Below, piece by piece: positions 1 through 6,877 of a stretch of 9,420 bases of DNA; position 1 is the stretch's first letter; each line of letters opens with the position of its first letter. The notes beneath the pieces are model-generated. The model saw only the letters and a program-made list of their open reading frames with translations. It was not told the DNA's origin and did no database searches. Origin of the DNA: Planctomycetota bacterium (GTDB lineage Bacteria > Planctomycetota > Phycisphaerae > Sedimentisphaerales > Anaerobacaceae); assembly GCA_026386835.1 (NCBI GenBank), contig JAPLMV010000132.1, forward strand, positions 1 to 9,420. The letters run 5' to 3'. Position numbers and translations under genes: made by a program.

Positions 1-1
1 T

Positions 2-1969
2 AACTGGCATCCGCTGACATGGCTGTCCCACATGCTTGACTGCCAGTTGTTCGGAGCTAAACCCAGTTGGCATCATTTAACCAATCTGCTTCTGCACATT
101 ACAAATATCCTCCTGCTTTTTACGGTGCTCAGAAGAATGACCGGTGCAATTTGGCAAAGTGCTTTTGTCGCCGCCTTATTTGCTCTGCACCCGCTCCACG
201 TCGAATCCGTTGCGTGGGTAGCGGAACGTAAGGATGCTTTAAGCACGTTATTCTGGCTGCTGACTATGCTGGCGTATCTCGGCTATGTCAGACAGCCCAA
301 AATTTGGCGGTATCTTCTCGCCTTTTCACTGTTTGCTCTCGGGCTTATGGCAAAACCAATGCTTGTTACTCTGCCGTTTGTTTTACTTTTGCTGGACTAT
401 TGGCCGCTGGAACGGTTTGATTATTTTCGATGGAAAACTCTTCGTCCTCTAATTATAGAAAAGATTCCATTTATTATTCTTGCGGCAATTTCCAGCATAA
501 TCACTTTTATCGTGCAGCAAAAAGGAGGGGCAGTAACAGATTTTGACTCTCTCAATCTGAAAATCAGGATTGCCAACGCTTTTCTTTCCTATATGAGATA
601 CATTGCTAAAATGGTTTGGCCGACTAATCTGGCAATGTTTTATCCGTTTTCTTATAATCCCCAAAATACGCTGTTTTTGCTGGAAAGCATACTTGCTTTT
701 GTGGTGCTGGCAGCTATAACTGTTTTGTTGATTTTCACAGGCAGAAAATACAAGTATGCCGTAGTGGGCTGGCTGTGGTATCTGGGCACTCTTTTTCCTG
801 TGATAGGACTTATTCAGGTTGGCGGACAGGCATTCGCAAATCGATATACATATATCCCTCTGACGGGGCTATTCATTATCCTTGCGTGGGGGATGCCTGA
901 TTTGCTGCAAAAACTTCATTATAGGAAACTTGTAATCGGCATTGCTGCACTCGCGGCAATTGTTGCGTTGTCAGTACGCTCCTATATTGAGCTGGGGTTC
1001 TGGAGCGACAGTATAACATTATCCAGTCGTGCAATTGAGGTTACAGAAAAAAACTATCTTGCGCATTGCCTGCTGGCCTGCGCATTGTACGACCAGGGCA
1101 GATGGCAGGATGCGATGATACAAAATAACAAGTCCCTGCAGATTATGCCCGGATATATGTATGCTCACCAAAATCTCGGCAAGATACTTGCTGAACAGAA
1201 CAAGTTAGAGGAAGCTATTATGCATTTCAGCAAGGTTCTCGAACTAAAGCCCAACCTTGTCAGTGCTCAGAAAAATATGGGTAAAGCATGTTTGGGACTC
1301 GGCAGACTTCAGGAAGCTGCTGAATATTACGATACTATTCTCAGTAAAAACCCGCTTGATGCTGATGCCCACGAAGGTCTCGGTGTAGCCCTCGGCAGGC
1401 AAAAAAAACTCGATGAGGCTATTGAACATTTCAAACAGGCTATTCGAATTAAGCCGGATTTTGCCGGAGCGTATTATGACCTCGGATTTGCATTAGCCCA
1501 GCAAAGTAAATTTAATGAGGCCGTAACACCTCTTACAGAATCGCTCCGACTCGACCCTAACTCCGAGAAAACTCATTTCTGTCTTGCACGTGTTATGTCC
1601 GAACAGCGAAACTACGAGCAGGCTGTCTTGCATTTCAGGGAGGCAATACGGCTTAAGCCAGATAGGGCTGAATCCTTAAATGCCTTGGCCTGGTTACTGG
1701 CTGCATCCAAACAGGCAAAATTCCGCAACCCGGAAGAAGCGGTAAAACTTGCCCAAAAAGCCTGTGAACTCACAGGCAACAAGGAGTTTAATTTCCTGGA
1801 TACTCTGGCGGCGGCTTATGCAGCATCGGGTAAGTTCCCTGAAGCCGTAAGCACCGCAGAAAAAGTCCTTCACTTGGCGGTTGAATCGTCGCAGAATAAG
1901 GAATTGTTAAAAGATTTTCAAAACCGTTTGAACCTCTACAAGGCGGGGCACACATATATTGAACCGTAG
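2..1969 (+). CDS. TMTC/GT-C-like membrane protein with C-terminal TPR repeats (5' end outside window)
   Basis: The reading frame is open to the left edge: codons from base 2 read NWHPLTWLSH directly before the first ATG at 32, and this string is typical of the family. The gene is therefore 5'-truncated and ATG 32 is internal. Numbered from that ATG, residues 15-320 are a polytopic membrane region with many hydrophobic helices and family signatures (LHPLHVESVAWVAERKDAL near 52-70, ANRYTYIPLTGLF near 269-281). These resemble the GT-C-fold TMTC/PMT-type glycosyltransferase-like proteins. Residues about 341-620 hold roughly eight TPR units, the seventh being degenerate with an insertion. In related proteins the membrane part is thought to transfer sugar from a lipid donor and the TPR part to bind protein partners. 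The N-terminal acidic catalytic region would lie outside the window, so activity cannot be judged. It ends with TAG and converges with the minus-strand regulator 27 bases away. The family call is good; the enzymatic role is inference. Confidence 0.88.
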   Translation, partial: NWHPLTWLSHMLDCQLFGAKPSWHHLTNLLLHITNILLLFTVLRRMTGAIWQSAFVAALFALHPLHVESVAWVAERKDALSTLFWLLTMLAYLGYVRQPKIWRYLLAFSLFALGLMAKPMLVTLPFVLLLLDYWPLERFDYFRWKTLRPLIIEKIPFIILAAISSIITFIVQQKGGAVTDFDSLNLKIRIANAFLSYMRYIAKMVWPTNLAMFYPFSYNPQNTLFLLESILAFVVLAAITVLLIFTGRKYKYAVVGWLWYLGTLFPVIGLIQVGGQAFANRYTYIPLTGLFIILAWGMPDLLQKLHYRKLVIGIAALAAIVALSVRSYIELGFWSDSITLSSRAIEVTEKNYLAHCLLACALYDQGRWQDAMIQNNKSLQIMPGYMYAHQNLGKILAEQNKLEEAIMHFSKVLELKPNLVSAQKNMGKACLGLGRLQEAAEYYDTILSKNPLDADAHEGLGVALGRQKKLDEAIEHFKQAIRIKPDFAGAYYDLGFALAQQSKFNEAVTPLTESLRLDPNSEKTHFCLARVMSEQRNYEQAVLHFREAIRLKPDRAESLNALAWLLAASKQAKFRNPEEAVKLAQKACELTGNKEFNFLDTLAAAYAASGKFPEAVSTAEKVLHLAVESSQNKELLKDFQNRLNLYKAGHTYIEP

Positions 1970-1996
1970 CTTATTTTAACTGCAATAATCAACGCC

Positions 1997-3385
1997 TTAC
2001 GCCAGTCCTAATCTTTCCGCCTCAGCATACAAACCATACTGCTTCATTTTCTTAAATAGCGTTGTGCGGTTTATCTGAAGCGACTTAGCCGTTTCCTGCC
2101 TGTTCCAGTGGTTAGCCTCAAGTGCCTGGCGGATAATACCCTTCTCCGGCAAAGTCATCGCCTCTCTTAAACTCACCTGCTTATAAGTTTCCTGCTGTTG
2201 CGGCTGATTTTGTTTGACCGGGTTCGGCAGGTCATCCGGGCCGATGAACCGGTCCTTACTGAGCAATACCGCCCGCTCCATTACATTTTCCAGCTCACGC
2301 ACGTTGCCAGGCCACGGATACCGTTCCAGGTATTCCAGCGCATCATCGGTTATCCCGAGCTTTTGCTTATTGTGCTGCATGCAGTACATTTGCAGGAAAC
2401 GCTTTGCAAGCAGCCTGATATCCCCGACCCTCTCTGCCAGGGCAGGCAGCTCTATCGTTACAACGTTTATCCGGTAAAACAAATCCTCCCGAAATCTGCC
2501 GTGTTTTACCTCGTCCTTTAGGTCCTTGTTCGAAGCGAGCAGAATTCTCGTATCAACGGTTATTGTTTTGTTGCTTCCAACCGGCTCGAACTGCCTTTCC
2601 TCTATAACCCGCAAAAATTTCACCTGAAGTGCAGGCGAGGCATTTCCAATTTCATCCAAAAAAATAGTTCCGCCTTCCGCAGCCAGAAATTTTCCTTCCT
2701 TATTGTTTACCGCTCCGGTAAATGACCCTTTCACATGGCCGAACAGCTCGCTTTCCAGCAGCGTCTCAGGCAGCGCTCCGCAACTTACCTCCACAAACGG
2801 GCCATTGTGCCTGCTCGAACGGTGGTGTATCGCCCTTGCGAGCATGCTTTTGCCCGTGCCGGATGGACCTGCCATCAATATCGTTGTCCTGCTGTCGGCG
2901 ACCGCCTCCACGAGGTCGAAGATTTTCGCCATCTTGTAATCGTGGCTGATTATGTTTTCTAAACTGTATTTTTGCTCTAATTTCAGCCGCAGACTCTCAT
3001 TTTCCTTGATAATCGACTGCTGTCTGATGGCCCTGTCCACCGCCATTCTTAGTTCGTCGTCTATGATGGGTTTGGTCAGGTAGTCATAAGCGCCTCTCTT
3101 TATCGCCTTGACTGCGCTTTCAATCGTCCCATAGCCGGTTATAACGATTACCACTGTTTGAGGATAATTTTTTCTGACCATATCCAGCAACTCAAAACCG
3201 TCGCCGTCAGAAAGGCTGATATCTGTTATGACAAGACTGTAGCTTTGCCTCTGCAGTTCTGCGGCCGCACTCTTTAATGTTTGTACCCCCCTGGTTTGAA
3301 ATCCCTCCTGCGACAAAAACTCCCGCAGTGAATCCAGTATAATCTTGTCGTCATCCACAATTAGTATGTTTTTTTCTTCTGTCAT
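1997..3385 (-). CDS. Sigma-54-dependent NtrC-family response regulator
   Basis: This 462-residue protein has the classic three-domain order. The receiver (about 5-120) has the acidic pocket D11-D13, the phosphoacceptor D55, T83 and K105. The AAA+ domain (about 145-380) has Walker A GPSGTGKS (173-180), the sigma-54 contact loop as GSFTGA (220-225, usually GAFTGA), Walker B GGTIFLDEI (239-247), arginine-finger candidates R299 and R305, and the sensor II stretch WPGNVREL (358-365). A Fis-type helix-turn-helix lies at about 415-455. Such proteins are phosphorylated by a histidine kinase and then use ATP to open sigma-54 promoters. No kinase gene is in the window, so the partner is unknown, and I saw no convincing -24/-12 site in the spacers here. 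The ATG at 3385 gives a receiver of normal length; the ribosome site upstream (GGTAAG) is weak. The gene has its own promoter about 150 bases upstream. Confidence 0.95.
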   Translation of the reverse strand: MTEEKNILIVDDDKIILDSLREFLSQEGFQTRGVQTLKSAAAELQRQSYSLVITDISLSDGDGFELLDMVRKNYPQTVVIVITGYGTIESAVKAIKRGAYDYLTKPIIDDELRMAVDRAIRQQSIIKENESLRLKLEQKYSLENIISHDYKMAKIFDLVEAVADSRTTILMAGPSGTGKSMLARAIHHRSSRHNGPFVEVSCGALPETLLESELFGHVKGSFTGAVNNKEGKFLAAEGGTIFLDEIGNASPALQVKFLRVIEERQFEPVGSNKTITVDTRILLASNKDLKDEVKHGRFREDLFYRINVVTIELPALAERVGDIRLLAKRFLQMYCMQHNKQKLGITDDALEYLERYPWPGNVRELENVMERAVLLSKDRFIGPDDLPNPVKQNQPQQQETYKQVSLREAMTLPEKGIIRQALEANHWNRQETAKSLQINRTTLFKKMKQYGLYAEAERLGLA

Positions 3386-3430
3386 AGCTACTTACCACTG
3401 CATCGCAAATTACTATTTTGTTGCTTGTCG

Positions 3431-3451
3431 CTCGTATCTCGTATCTCGTGA
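3431..3451. repeat. Three tandem heptamers CTCGTAT/CTCGTAT/CTCGTGA
   Basis: Two exact copies of CTCGTAT and a third copy changed at its last two bases lie head to tail. They fall in the untranslated leader of the response regulator gene, about 50-65 bases before its start. Possible roles are a direct-repeat protein site or simple slippage; nothing in the sequence decides between them. Confidence 0.6.
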
Positions 3452-3540
3452 ATCGAAAGACGAAAAAACAGACAAATCCACGGGGTCCGGTCATTTTGAA
3501 TTTTACATTGTCATTTTGCACTTTAATTTTTGATTTTCTA

Positions 3541-3569
3541 ATGATAACCCCCCGTGTTTATTTTGTCAA
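3541..3569 (-). promoter_or_regulatory. Sigma-70-like promoter of the response regulator gene
   Basis: On the minus strand TTGACA (3564-3569) is a perfect -35 consensus. It is followed by a 17-base spacer and TATCAT (3541-3546), five of six bases of the -10 consensus. Transcription would start near 3534, giving a leader of about 150 bases before the ATG at 3385. It lies after the possible dapF terminator, so the regulator is probably transcribed independently of dapF. Confidence 0.75.
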
Positions 3570-3581
3570 GCATCAGTGTTG

Positions 3582-3623
3582 AAAAAAAACAACACCCCTG
3601 CCTATTTTCCCTGCAAAAGGGGG
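3582..3623 (-). terminator. Possible Rho-independent terminator after dapF
   Basis: On the minus strand a CCCCT arm (3618-3622) can pair with AGGGG (3595-3599), and a TGTTG plus eight-T tract (3582-3589) follows. The loop is long (18 bases) and the stem short, so this is only moderately convincing. The T tract is itself flanked by GTGTTG/CAACAC arms, giving an alternative fold. Its place, between the dapF stop and the regulator promoter, fits a terminator. Confidence 0.35.
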
Positions 3624-3698
3624 AATTTAACATAAAAATGCACTTTGGGTAAGCATAAACTGGCCTTTGGCCAAGGTCGCTGGATTGTACTATTAGCC

Positions 3699-4574
3699 CT
3701 ATTCCGGCCAGGTGCCTTCAAAAACTTCCACGGCAGGCCCAGCCATATAGACGCAGTTGTCCGACTGGCTCCAGCTTAAATCCAAATCGCCGCCCGGCAG
3801 ATGCGCAGTACAAACCCTGCCGCATCGGCCGGTCATAACTGCTGCTGCACCGCACGCACATGCACCAGTCCCGCAGGCCATCGTGATTCCGCTGCCGCGT
3901 TCCCACGTCCGCATTACAAATTCGCCGGGACTTATGACCTTGACGAAATGCACGTTAGTGCGATTTGGAAAAAGTTGGTGATTCTCTATTATTGGCCCGA
4001 TTTTTTCAAGCTCCACTGCATCAACATCATCGCAGAAAAATACCGCATGGGGATTGCCCATCGATACGCAGGTCATAAGCAGGCTCTGCCCCAGAACTTC
4101 AATGGGGCGTTCGATGATTTTTTCGCCGGCCAAATTTACAGGTATATCTTTCGGTATCAATATCGGCTGACCCATATTGACGCACACCTTTTGCACTTTC
4201 TTTTTGCGGTCGATTACTAAGCCGACCGCCAGAACACCTCTGCCGGTTTCTATATTCAAACAGGCAGGCCAGGGCTTCTGGCCGGGTATGGAGAATGTCC
4301 CGCCGGCCTTTGCCAACTTGTGTTCGTATGTATATTTAGCGACACAGCGGATGCCGTTGCCGCACATCTCAGCTTCCGAGCCGTCGGCGTTGAACATACG
4401 CATACGCACGTCTGCTTTTTTGGATGGGCAAATAAGAATCAGGCCGTCAGCGCCGATGCCTTTATGACGGTCGCTGATGACCTGGGCTAATTTTGCAGGA
4501 TTACGGACTTTTTCTCTAAAACAGTTGACATAGACATAGTCGTTGCCGATGCCGTGCATTTTCGTAAATCGCAT
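3699..4574 (-). CDS. dapF: Diaminopimelate epimerase
   Basis: DapF interconverts LL- and meso-diaminopimelate in the cytoplasm, the step before lysine and the peptidoglycan cross-link residue. The 291-residue protein begins MRFTKMHGIGNDYV, the standard N-terminus. It carries both catalytic cysteines in their usual contexts: C71 in NADGSEAEMCGNGIRC and C234 in TMACGTGACA. The substrate-binding stretches GIGADGL (39-45), SMGNPHAV (171-178) and WERGSG (224-229) are also present. Length is normal for the family (about 275-295). The frame extends upstream to 4685, but the added 37 residues are hydrophobic and unlike DapF. The ATG at 4574 has an AAGGAT ribosome site about 8 bases before it and a strong promoter 28-56 bases upstream. 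The stop is TAG. Neighbouring genes are not lysine or cell-wall genes, so it seems to be a single-gene transcript. Confidence 0.97.
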   Translation of the reverse strand: MRFTKMHGIGNDYVYVNCFREKVRNPAKLAQVISDRHKGIGADGLILICPSKKADVRMRMFNADGSEAEMCGNGIRCVAKYTYEHKLAKAGGTFSIPGQKPWPACLNIETGRGVLAVGLVIDRKKKVQKVCVNMGQPILIPKDIPVNLAGEKIIERPIEVLGQSLLMTCVSMGNPHAVFFCDDVDAVELEKIGPIIENHQLFPNRTNVHFVKVISPGEFVMRTWERGSGITMACGTGACACGAAAVMTGRCGRVCTAHLPGGDLDLSWSQSDNCVYMAGPAVEVFEGTWPE

Positions 4575-4601
4575 TTTGCAAATCCTTATAAAGCAGCAAA
4601 T

Positions 4602-4630
4602 AATATACGAAAACAGACAGGCGGTTTCAA
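4602..4630 (-). promoter_or_regulatory. Sigma-70-like promoter of dapF
   Basis: On the minus strand TTGAAA (4625-4630, five of six consensus bases) is followed by a 17-base spacer and TATATT (4602-4607, five of six). The predicted start near 4595 gives a leader of only about 20 bases, which contains the AAGGAT ribosome site. This also supports the ATG at 4574 over the upstream extension, because the extension would begin before the promoter. Confidence 0.75.
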
Positions 4631-4676
4631 GCTTAAAGGCATAAAAAGCACTTTTTCTGCAAATACAACAAAAGTC

Positions 4677-4867
4677 ACCTGCCAAACAGGTCGATAGGAG
4701 GGTGAGAAAGCGGCTGTTGCCGCTATATCAGGTTGAAGGAAAAGGACCAACAATGTTTGGCAAGGTAAAAAAGAACGCATTACCACTGAAAACCGGTGTG
4801 TATAACATCCGCTGGTATCCGAGCAGCCGAAGCTGCGTAAGTACGAGCAGCCGAGGCGCCAAGCCTC
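4677..4867. other. Spacer segment rich in short perfect hairpins
   Basis: Within the spacer between dapF and the divergent CBS-GGDEF gene (4575-5044) four short perfect inverted repeats occur: ACCTG/CAGGT (4677-4691, 5-base loop), AGCGGC/GCCGCT (4709-4724, 4-base loop), GCAGC/GCTGC (4823-4836, CGAA loop) and GAGGC/GCCTC (4853-4867, 5-base loop). There is also a 13-base near-exact direct repeat, GAGCAGCCGARGC, at 4821-4833 and 4845-4857. It matches no RNA family I recognise; a c-di-GMP (GEMM) aptamer core was looked for and not found. It could be a small RNA, a structured leader or a decayed repeat element. The remaining part, 4868-5035, is AT-rich with no clear promoter. Confidence 0.4.
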
Positions 4868-4914
4868 AACAAATGCCGCCATTAATGGTCCGCAAAGCAG
4901 AGTGGCGAAGATGA
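4753..4914 (+). CDS. Doubtful small ORF, 53 residues
   Basis: An ATG at 4753 is preceded by AAAGGA at a 6-base spacing and opens a 53-codon frame ending in TGA. The product would be basic, starting MFGKVKKNALPLKTGVYNIR and ending in an arginine-rich tail. I recognise no family. Its second half runs through the direct repeat and hairpins at 4821-4867, which suggests repeat-derived rather than selected coding sequence. The only support is the ribosome-site-like sequence and open frame, so a chance ORF is at least as likely. Confidence 0.18.
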   Translation: MFGKVKKNALPLKTGVYNIRWYPSSRSCVSTSSRGAKPQQMPPLMVRKAEWRR

Positions 4915-5044
4915 AAAACTAACAAAATTACGCCTGCTGTCACCTTTATAAAACTTATCCTTCAGCTTGTTCGAACGAAAGAGGCAAAAATAGGCAATAT
5001 CAATAATTAAAAACACCTTGTTATAACTTTGTGTTGAGGGAGCT

Positions 5045-6451
5045 ATGATACCAATTGTGAAAACTATCGAGCAGGCCTTAAAAAAGCCTGAAAAGCTATT
5101 GGCCATCAGGGAACATGATACAATCGCACAGGCTGCCATTATGATGAACGAAAATCAGGTAGGCTGTCTGCTCGTATTTGATGTAAACAATAAATTTACC
5201 GGCGTGATTACAGAACGAGACATAATCGCTAAGGTTACATCGAAATCCATTCCCGCAGATAATTCACGTGTATGCGATATTATGACCGCGGATACCGTAT
5301 CATGCGACATGGACACAAATATAGCAAAGGTCGAACAACTCATGGCCGAACATAAAATACGCCATGTCCCGATTGTTGAAAACGGCGTTCCCGTAGGAAT
5401 GATTTCGAGCAGAGACATTATTGCATATCGGCTTTTGAGCAATGAAAGAATGAAAACTGCAGCAGAGCAGCTTGCGATGCTGCCCATGGGACTAAAGAGT
5501 CTGGATTCCGATGACGTTATCAATCTGGCGATAAATCAGGTTCCAAAGAGCTTCGGAGCAACAAGGGCGGTGTTATATATAGCCCGGCAGAATTCGGCTG
5601 TACCGATGGTTTATCGAAATGCATGTTCTGCCGGCAAGGAACACCTTGATTCAATAAAAATCTCCTCTGCAAACCACCGTATCGTATGCGAAAAAATCTG
5701 CCAGCAATGCGAGAACGCAGGCGGTCAGTCGCCAAAACTTGTGATTGGGCTTAATGTCATTGAGCAATCCGAACACAACGGTGAAAACCACTTAAATGAG
5801 CAGGGGTATCTTTGCATGTGCGGCTTTAATACTCATTCCGCAGACTCAGAAGAACTGAGGGTCTACAAGGCATCTTTGCTAAGGGCGGTATTGAGCGCAA
5901 ATCTTACCAATGCCAACCTGTATCAAAATTACAAAAAGGCCTTCAAAGACAGTGAAACAGACCCTCTGACAAAACTTGGCACCAGACGAATGCTCGACAG
6001 GGTCTTAAGGGCAGAATGCGAACGTAATGCGCGTTATAGAAATCCATTTTCTATCGCAATAATAGACCTCGACAACTTCAAGCAGATTAACGACACCAAA
6101 GGACATGGCGCCGGTGACATGATTCTCCAAAACTTAGCTGATATCATACGAAACGGCATACGCGCCACTGATGTCGCCGCAAGATACGGCGGAGATGAAT
6201 TTGTCCTGCTGATGCCAGAAACAACGCTCGATGAAGCAATCGTCTTATTGGAGCGACTTAGACGCCAGGCTGAGAATATTTCTTCCAATGGTATGAAAAC
6301 CACCATTAGCTGCGGTTTGACTGAAAGAACTAACTCGACTGATAAAAGCATTGAGAAGCTGCTCAAGCAGGCTGACGCCGCCCTTTACCAGGCAAAACGC
6401 GGTGGACGAAATCGTGTCGTTGCCCACCAGTGCGAATCAACCATGTCTTAA
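5045..6451 (+). CDS. Two-CBS / cysteine-containing sensor / GGDEF probable diguanylate cyclase
   Basis: The protein has 468 residues and no signal peptide or membrane helix, so it is probably cytoplasmic. Residues about 10-130 are a tandem CBS pair (VITERDIIAK at 54-63, GMISSRDIIAYR at 118-129), which in other proteins binds adenine nucleotides. Residues about 150-290 form a GAF-sized unrecognised domain with six cysteines, including C215-x3-C219-x2-C222 and C257-x-C259. Residues about 300-460 are a GGDEF domain: DPLTKLGTRR (306-315), FSIAIIDLDNFKQIND (335-350), the signature YGGDEF (381-386) and an RxxD inhibitory site (R373, D376) exactly five residues before GGDEF. Synthesis of c-di-GMP from two GTP, with product inhibition, is therefore expected; no EAL or HD-GYP domain is present. 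The ATG at 5045 has a strong GAGGGAG site 2 bases before its start codon region (5036-5042). It is transcribed divergently from dapF. The signal sensed is unknown. Confidence 0.93.
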   Translation: MIPIVKTIEQALKKPEKLLAIREHDTIAQAAIMMNENQVGCLLVFDVNNKFTGVITERDIIAKVTSKSIPADNSRVCDIMTADTVSCDMDTNIAKVEQLMAEHKIRHVPIVENGVPVGMISSRDIIAYRLLSNERMKTAAEQLAMLPMGLKSLDSDDVINLAINQVPKSFGATRAVLYIARQNSAVPMVYRNACSAGKEHLDSIKISSANHRIVCEKICQQCENAGGQSPKLVIGLNVIEQSEHNGENHLNEQGYLCMCGFNTHSADSEELRVYKASLLRAVLSANLTNANLYQNYKKAFKDSETDPLTKLGTRRMLDRVLRAECERNARYRNPFSIAIIDLDNFKQINDTKGHGAGDMILQNLADIIRNGIRATDVAARYGGDEFVLLMPETTLDEAIVLLERLRRQAENISSNGMKTTISCGLTERTNSTDKSIEKLLKQADAALYQAKRGGRNRVVAHQCESTMS

Positions 6452-6877
6452 CCCACAATTTATTCGGCAGGTTATAAAAACCAGATCCTTCCTCAGTTTT
6501 GAGTTTTTCACTTTAAGTTTTAAACTTCTATCCCGCCTACCTCATCTCCGAAGACGCGTACAGACCAGCCGCGGCGACGCAGATGAAGCAGTAAAATTCA
6601 TGAAAAATACTTCGGATTATTATTGCAATTCAAGGAAGAACTGATATTGTTATGAAGTCAGAAGGCTTGGTGGAGGAGCCAAGCGTTTAATACCTGCCGC
6701 GACGAGCCGACGGCACGGCGGGTGGGAAATTCCAAATGGAGCAATTTAGAGGCCAAAATTAAGGAATTCACCTATTCTCAATGAAAACATAAAACGTTTA
6801 GTCTGTCCCACAGAAAATTTGTTATTAAAGATTTATGAAGATGGAACCATTAACAGTTTAATTTGGAGGTACAGAAA
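6452..6877. other. 426-base spacer with AT-rich motif and GC-rich palindromes
   Basis: No credible gene is present. From left to right it holds the AT-rich motif (6504-6530) shared with 3514-3540. Next is an imperfect palindrome with TCATCT/AGATGA outer arms (6542-6547, 6581-6586), GCGT/ACGC inner arms and a GCCGCGGC core (6568-6575). Two further GC-rich stems follow at 6665-6684 (GCTTGG/CCAAGC) and 6693-6722 (CCTGCCG/CGGCGGG, one G-T pair). The last 150 bases are AT-rich leader of the next gene, with no convincing -35/-10 pair. The patchy G+C inside AT-rich sequence suggests decayed interspersed repeats. Confidence 0.5.
6504..6530 (+). repeat. AT-rich intergenic motif, second copy (first at 3514-3540)
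   Basis: A 27-base stretch containing CACTTTAA and ending in TTCTA matches 3514-3540 at 22 of 27 positions without gaps, in the same orientation. Both copies lie in spacers. Low complexity raises the chance of coincidence, but the shared CACTTTAA and CTA end make common origin plausible. Confidence 0.4.

Larger units (their letters stand above)
3386..3698. other. 313-base spacer between dapF and the response regulator gene
   Basis: No credible gene is present. Read along the minus strand from dapF, the spacer holds in order: a short TGGCC/GGCCA inverted repeat (3661-3673); a possible terminator (3582-3623); the regulator promoter (3541-3569); an AT-rich motif (3514-3540) that recurs at 6504-6530; a purine-rich stretch; and the heptamer repeat (3431-3451). 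The expected leader of the regulator mRNA is about 150 bases, long enough for control at the RNA level, although no known riboswitch was recognised. Confidence 0.6.

Noticed and set aside
2198..2962. Several plus-strand frames of 75-107 codons
   Set aside because: All are antisense to the strongly supported AAA+ domain of the response regulator and show no family features.
4575..4685. Upstream extension of dapF to an ATG at 4685 (37 extra residues)
   Set aside because: The extension is hydrophobic and cysteine-rich, unlike DapF N-termini, and it would begin upstream of the predicted promoter. The ATG at 4574 has a ribosome site and the standard MRFTKMHGIGND start.
4586..4882. 98-codon minus-strand frame upstream of dapF
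   Set aside because: It overlaps the dapF promoter and the hairpin region, has no ribosome site I could see, and resembles no family.
4868..5044. c-di-GMP riboswitch (GEMM) before the GGDEF gene
   Set aside because: I looked for the conserved aptamer core and paired helices and found none.
5689..5713. Radical-SAM-type CxxxCxxC motif in the CBS-GGDEF protein
   Set aside because: The spacing matches only superficially (C215, C219, C222); the surrounding residues and domain size do not fit a radical SAM enzyme. It is kept only as a possible metal or redox site.
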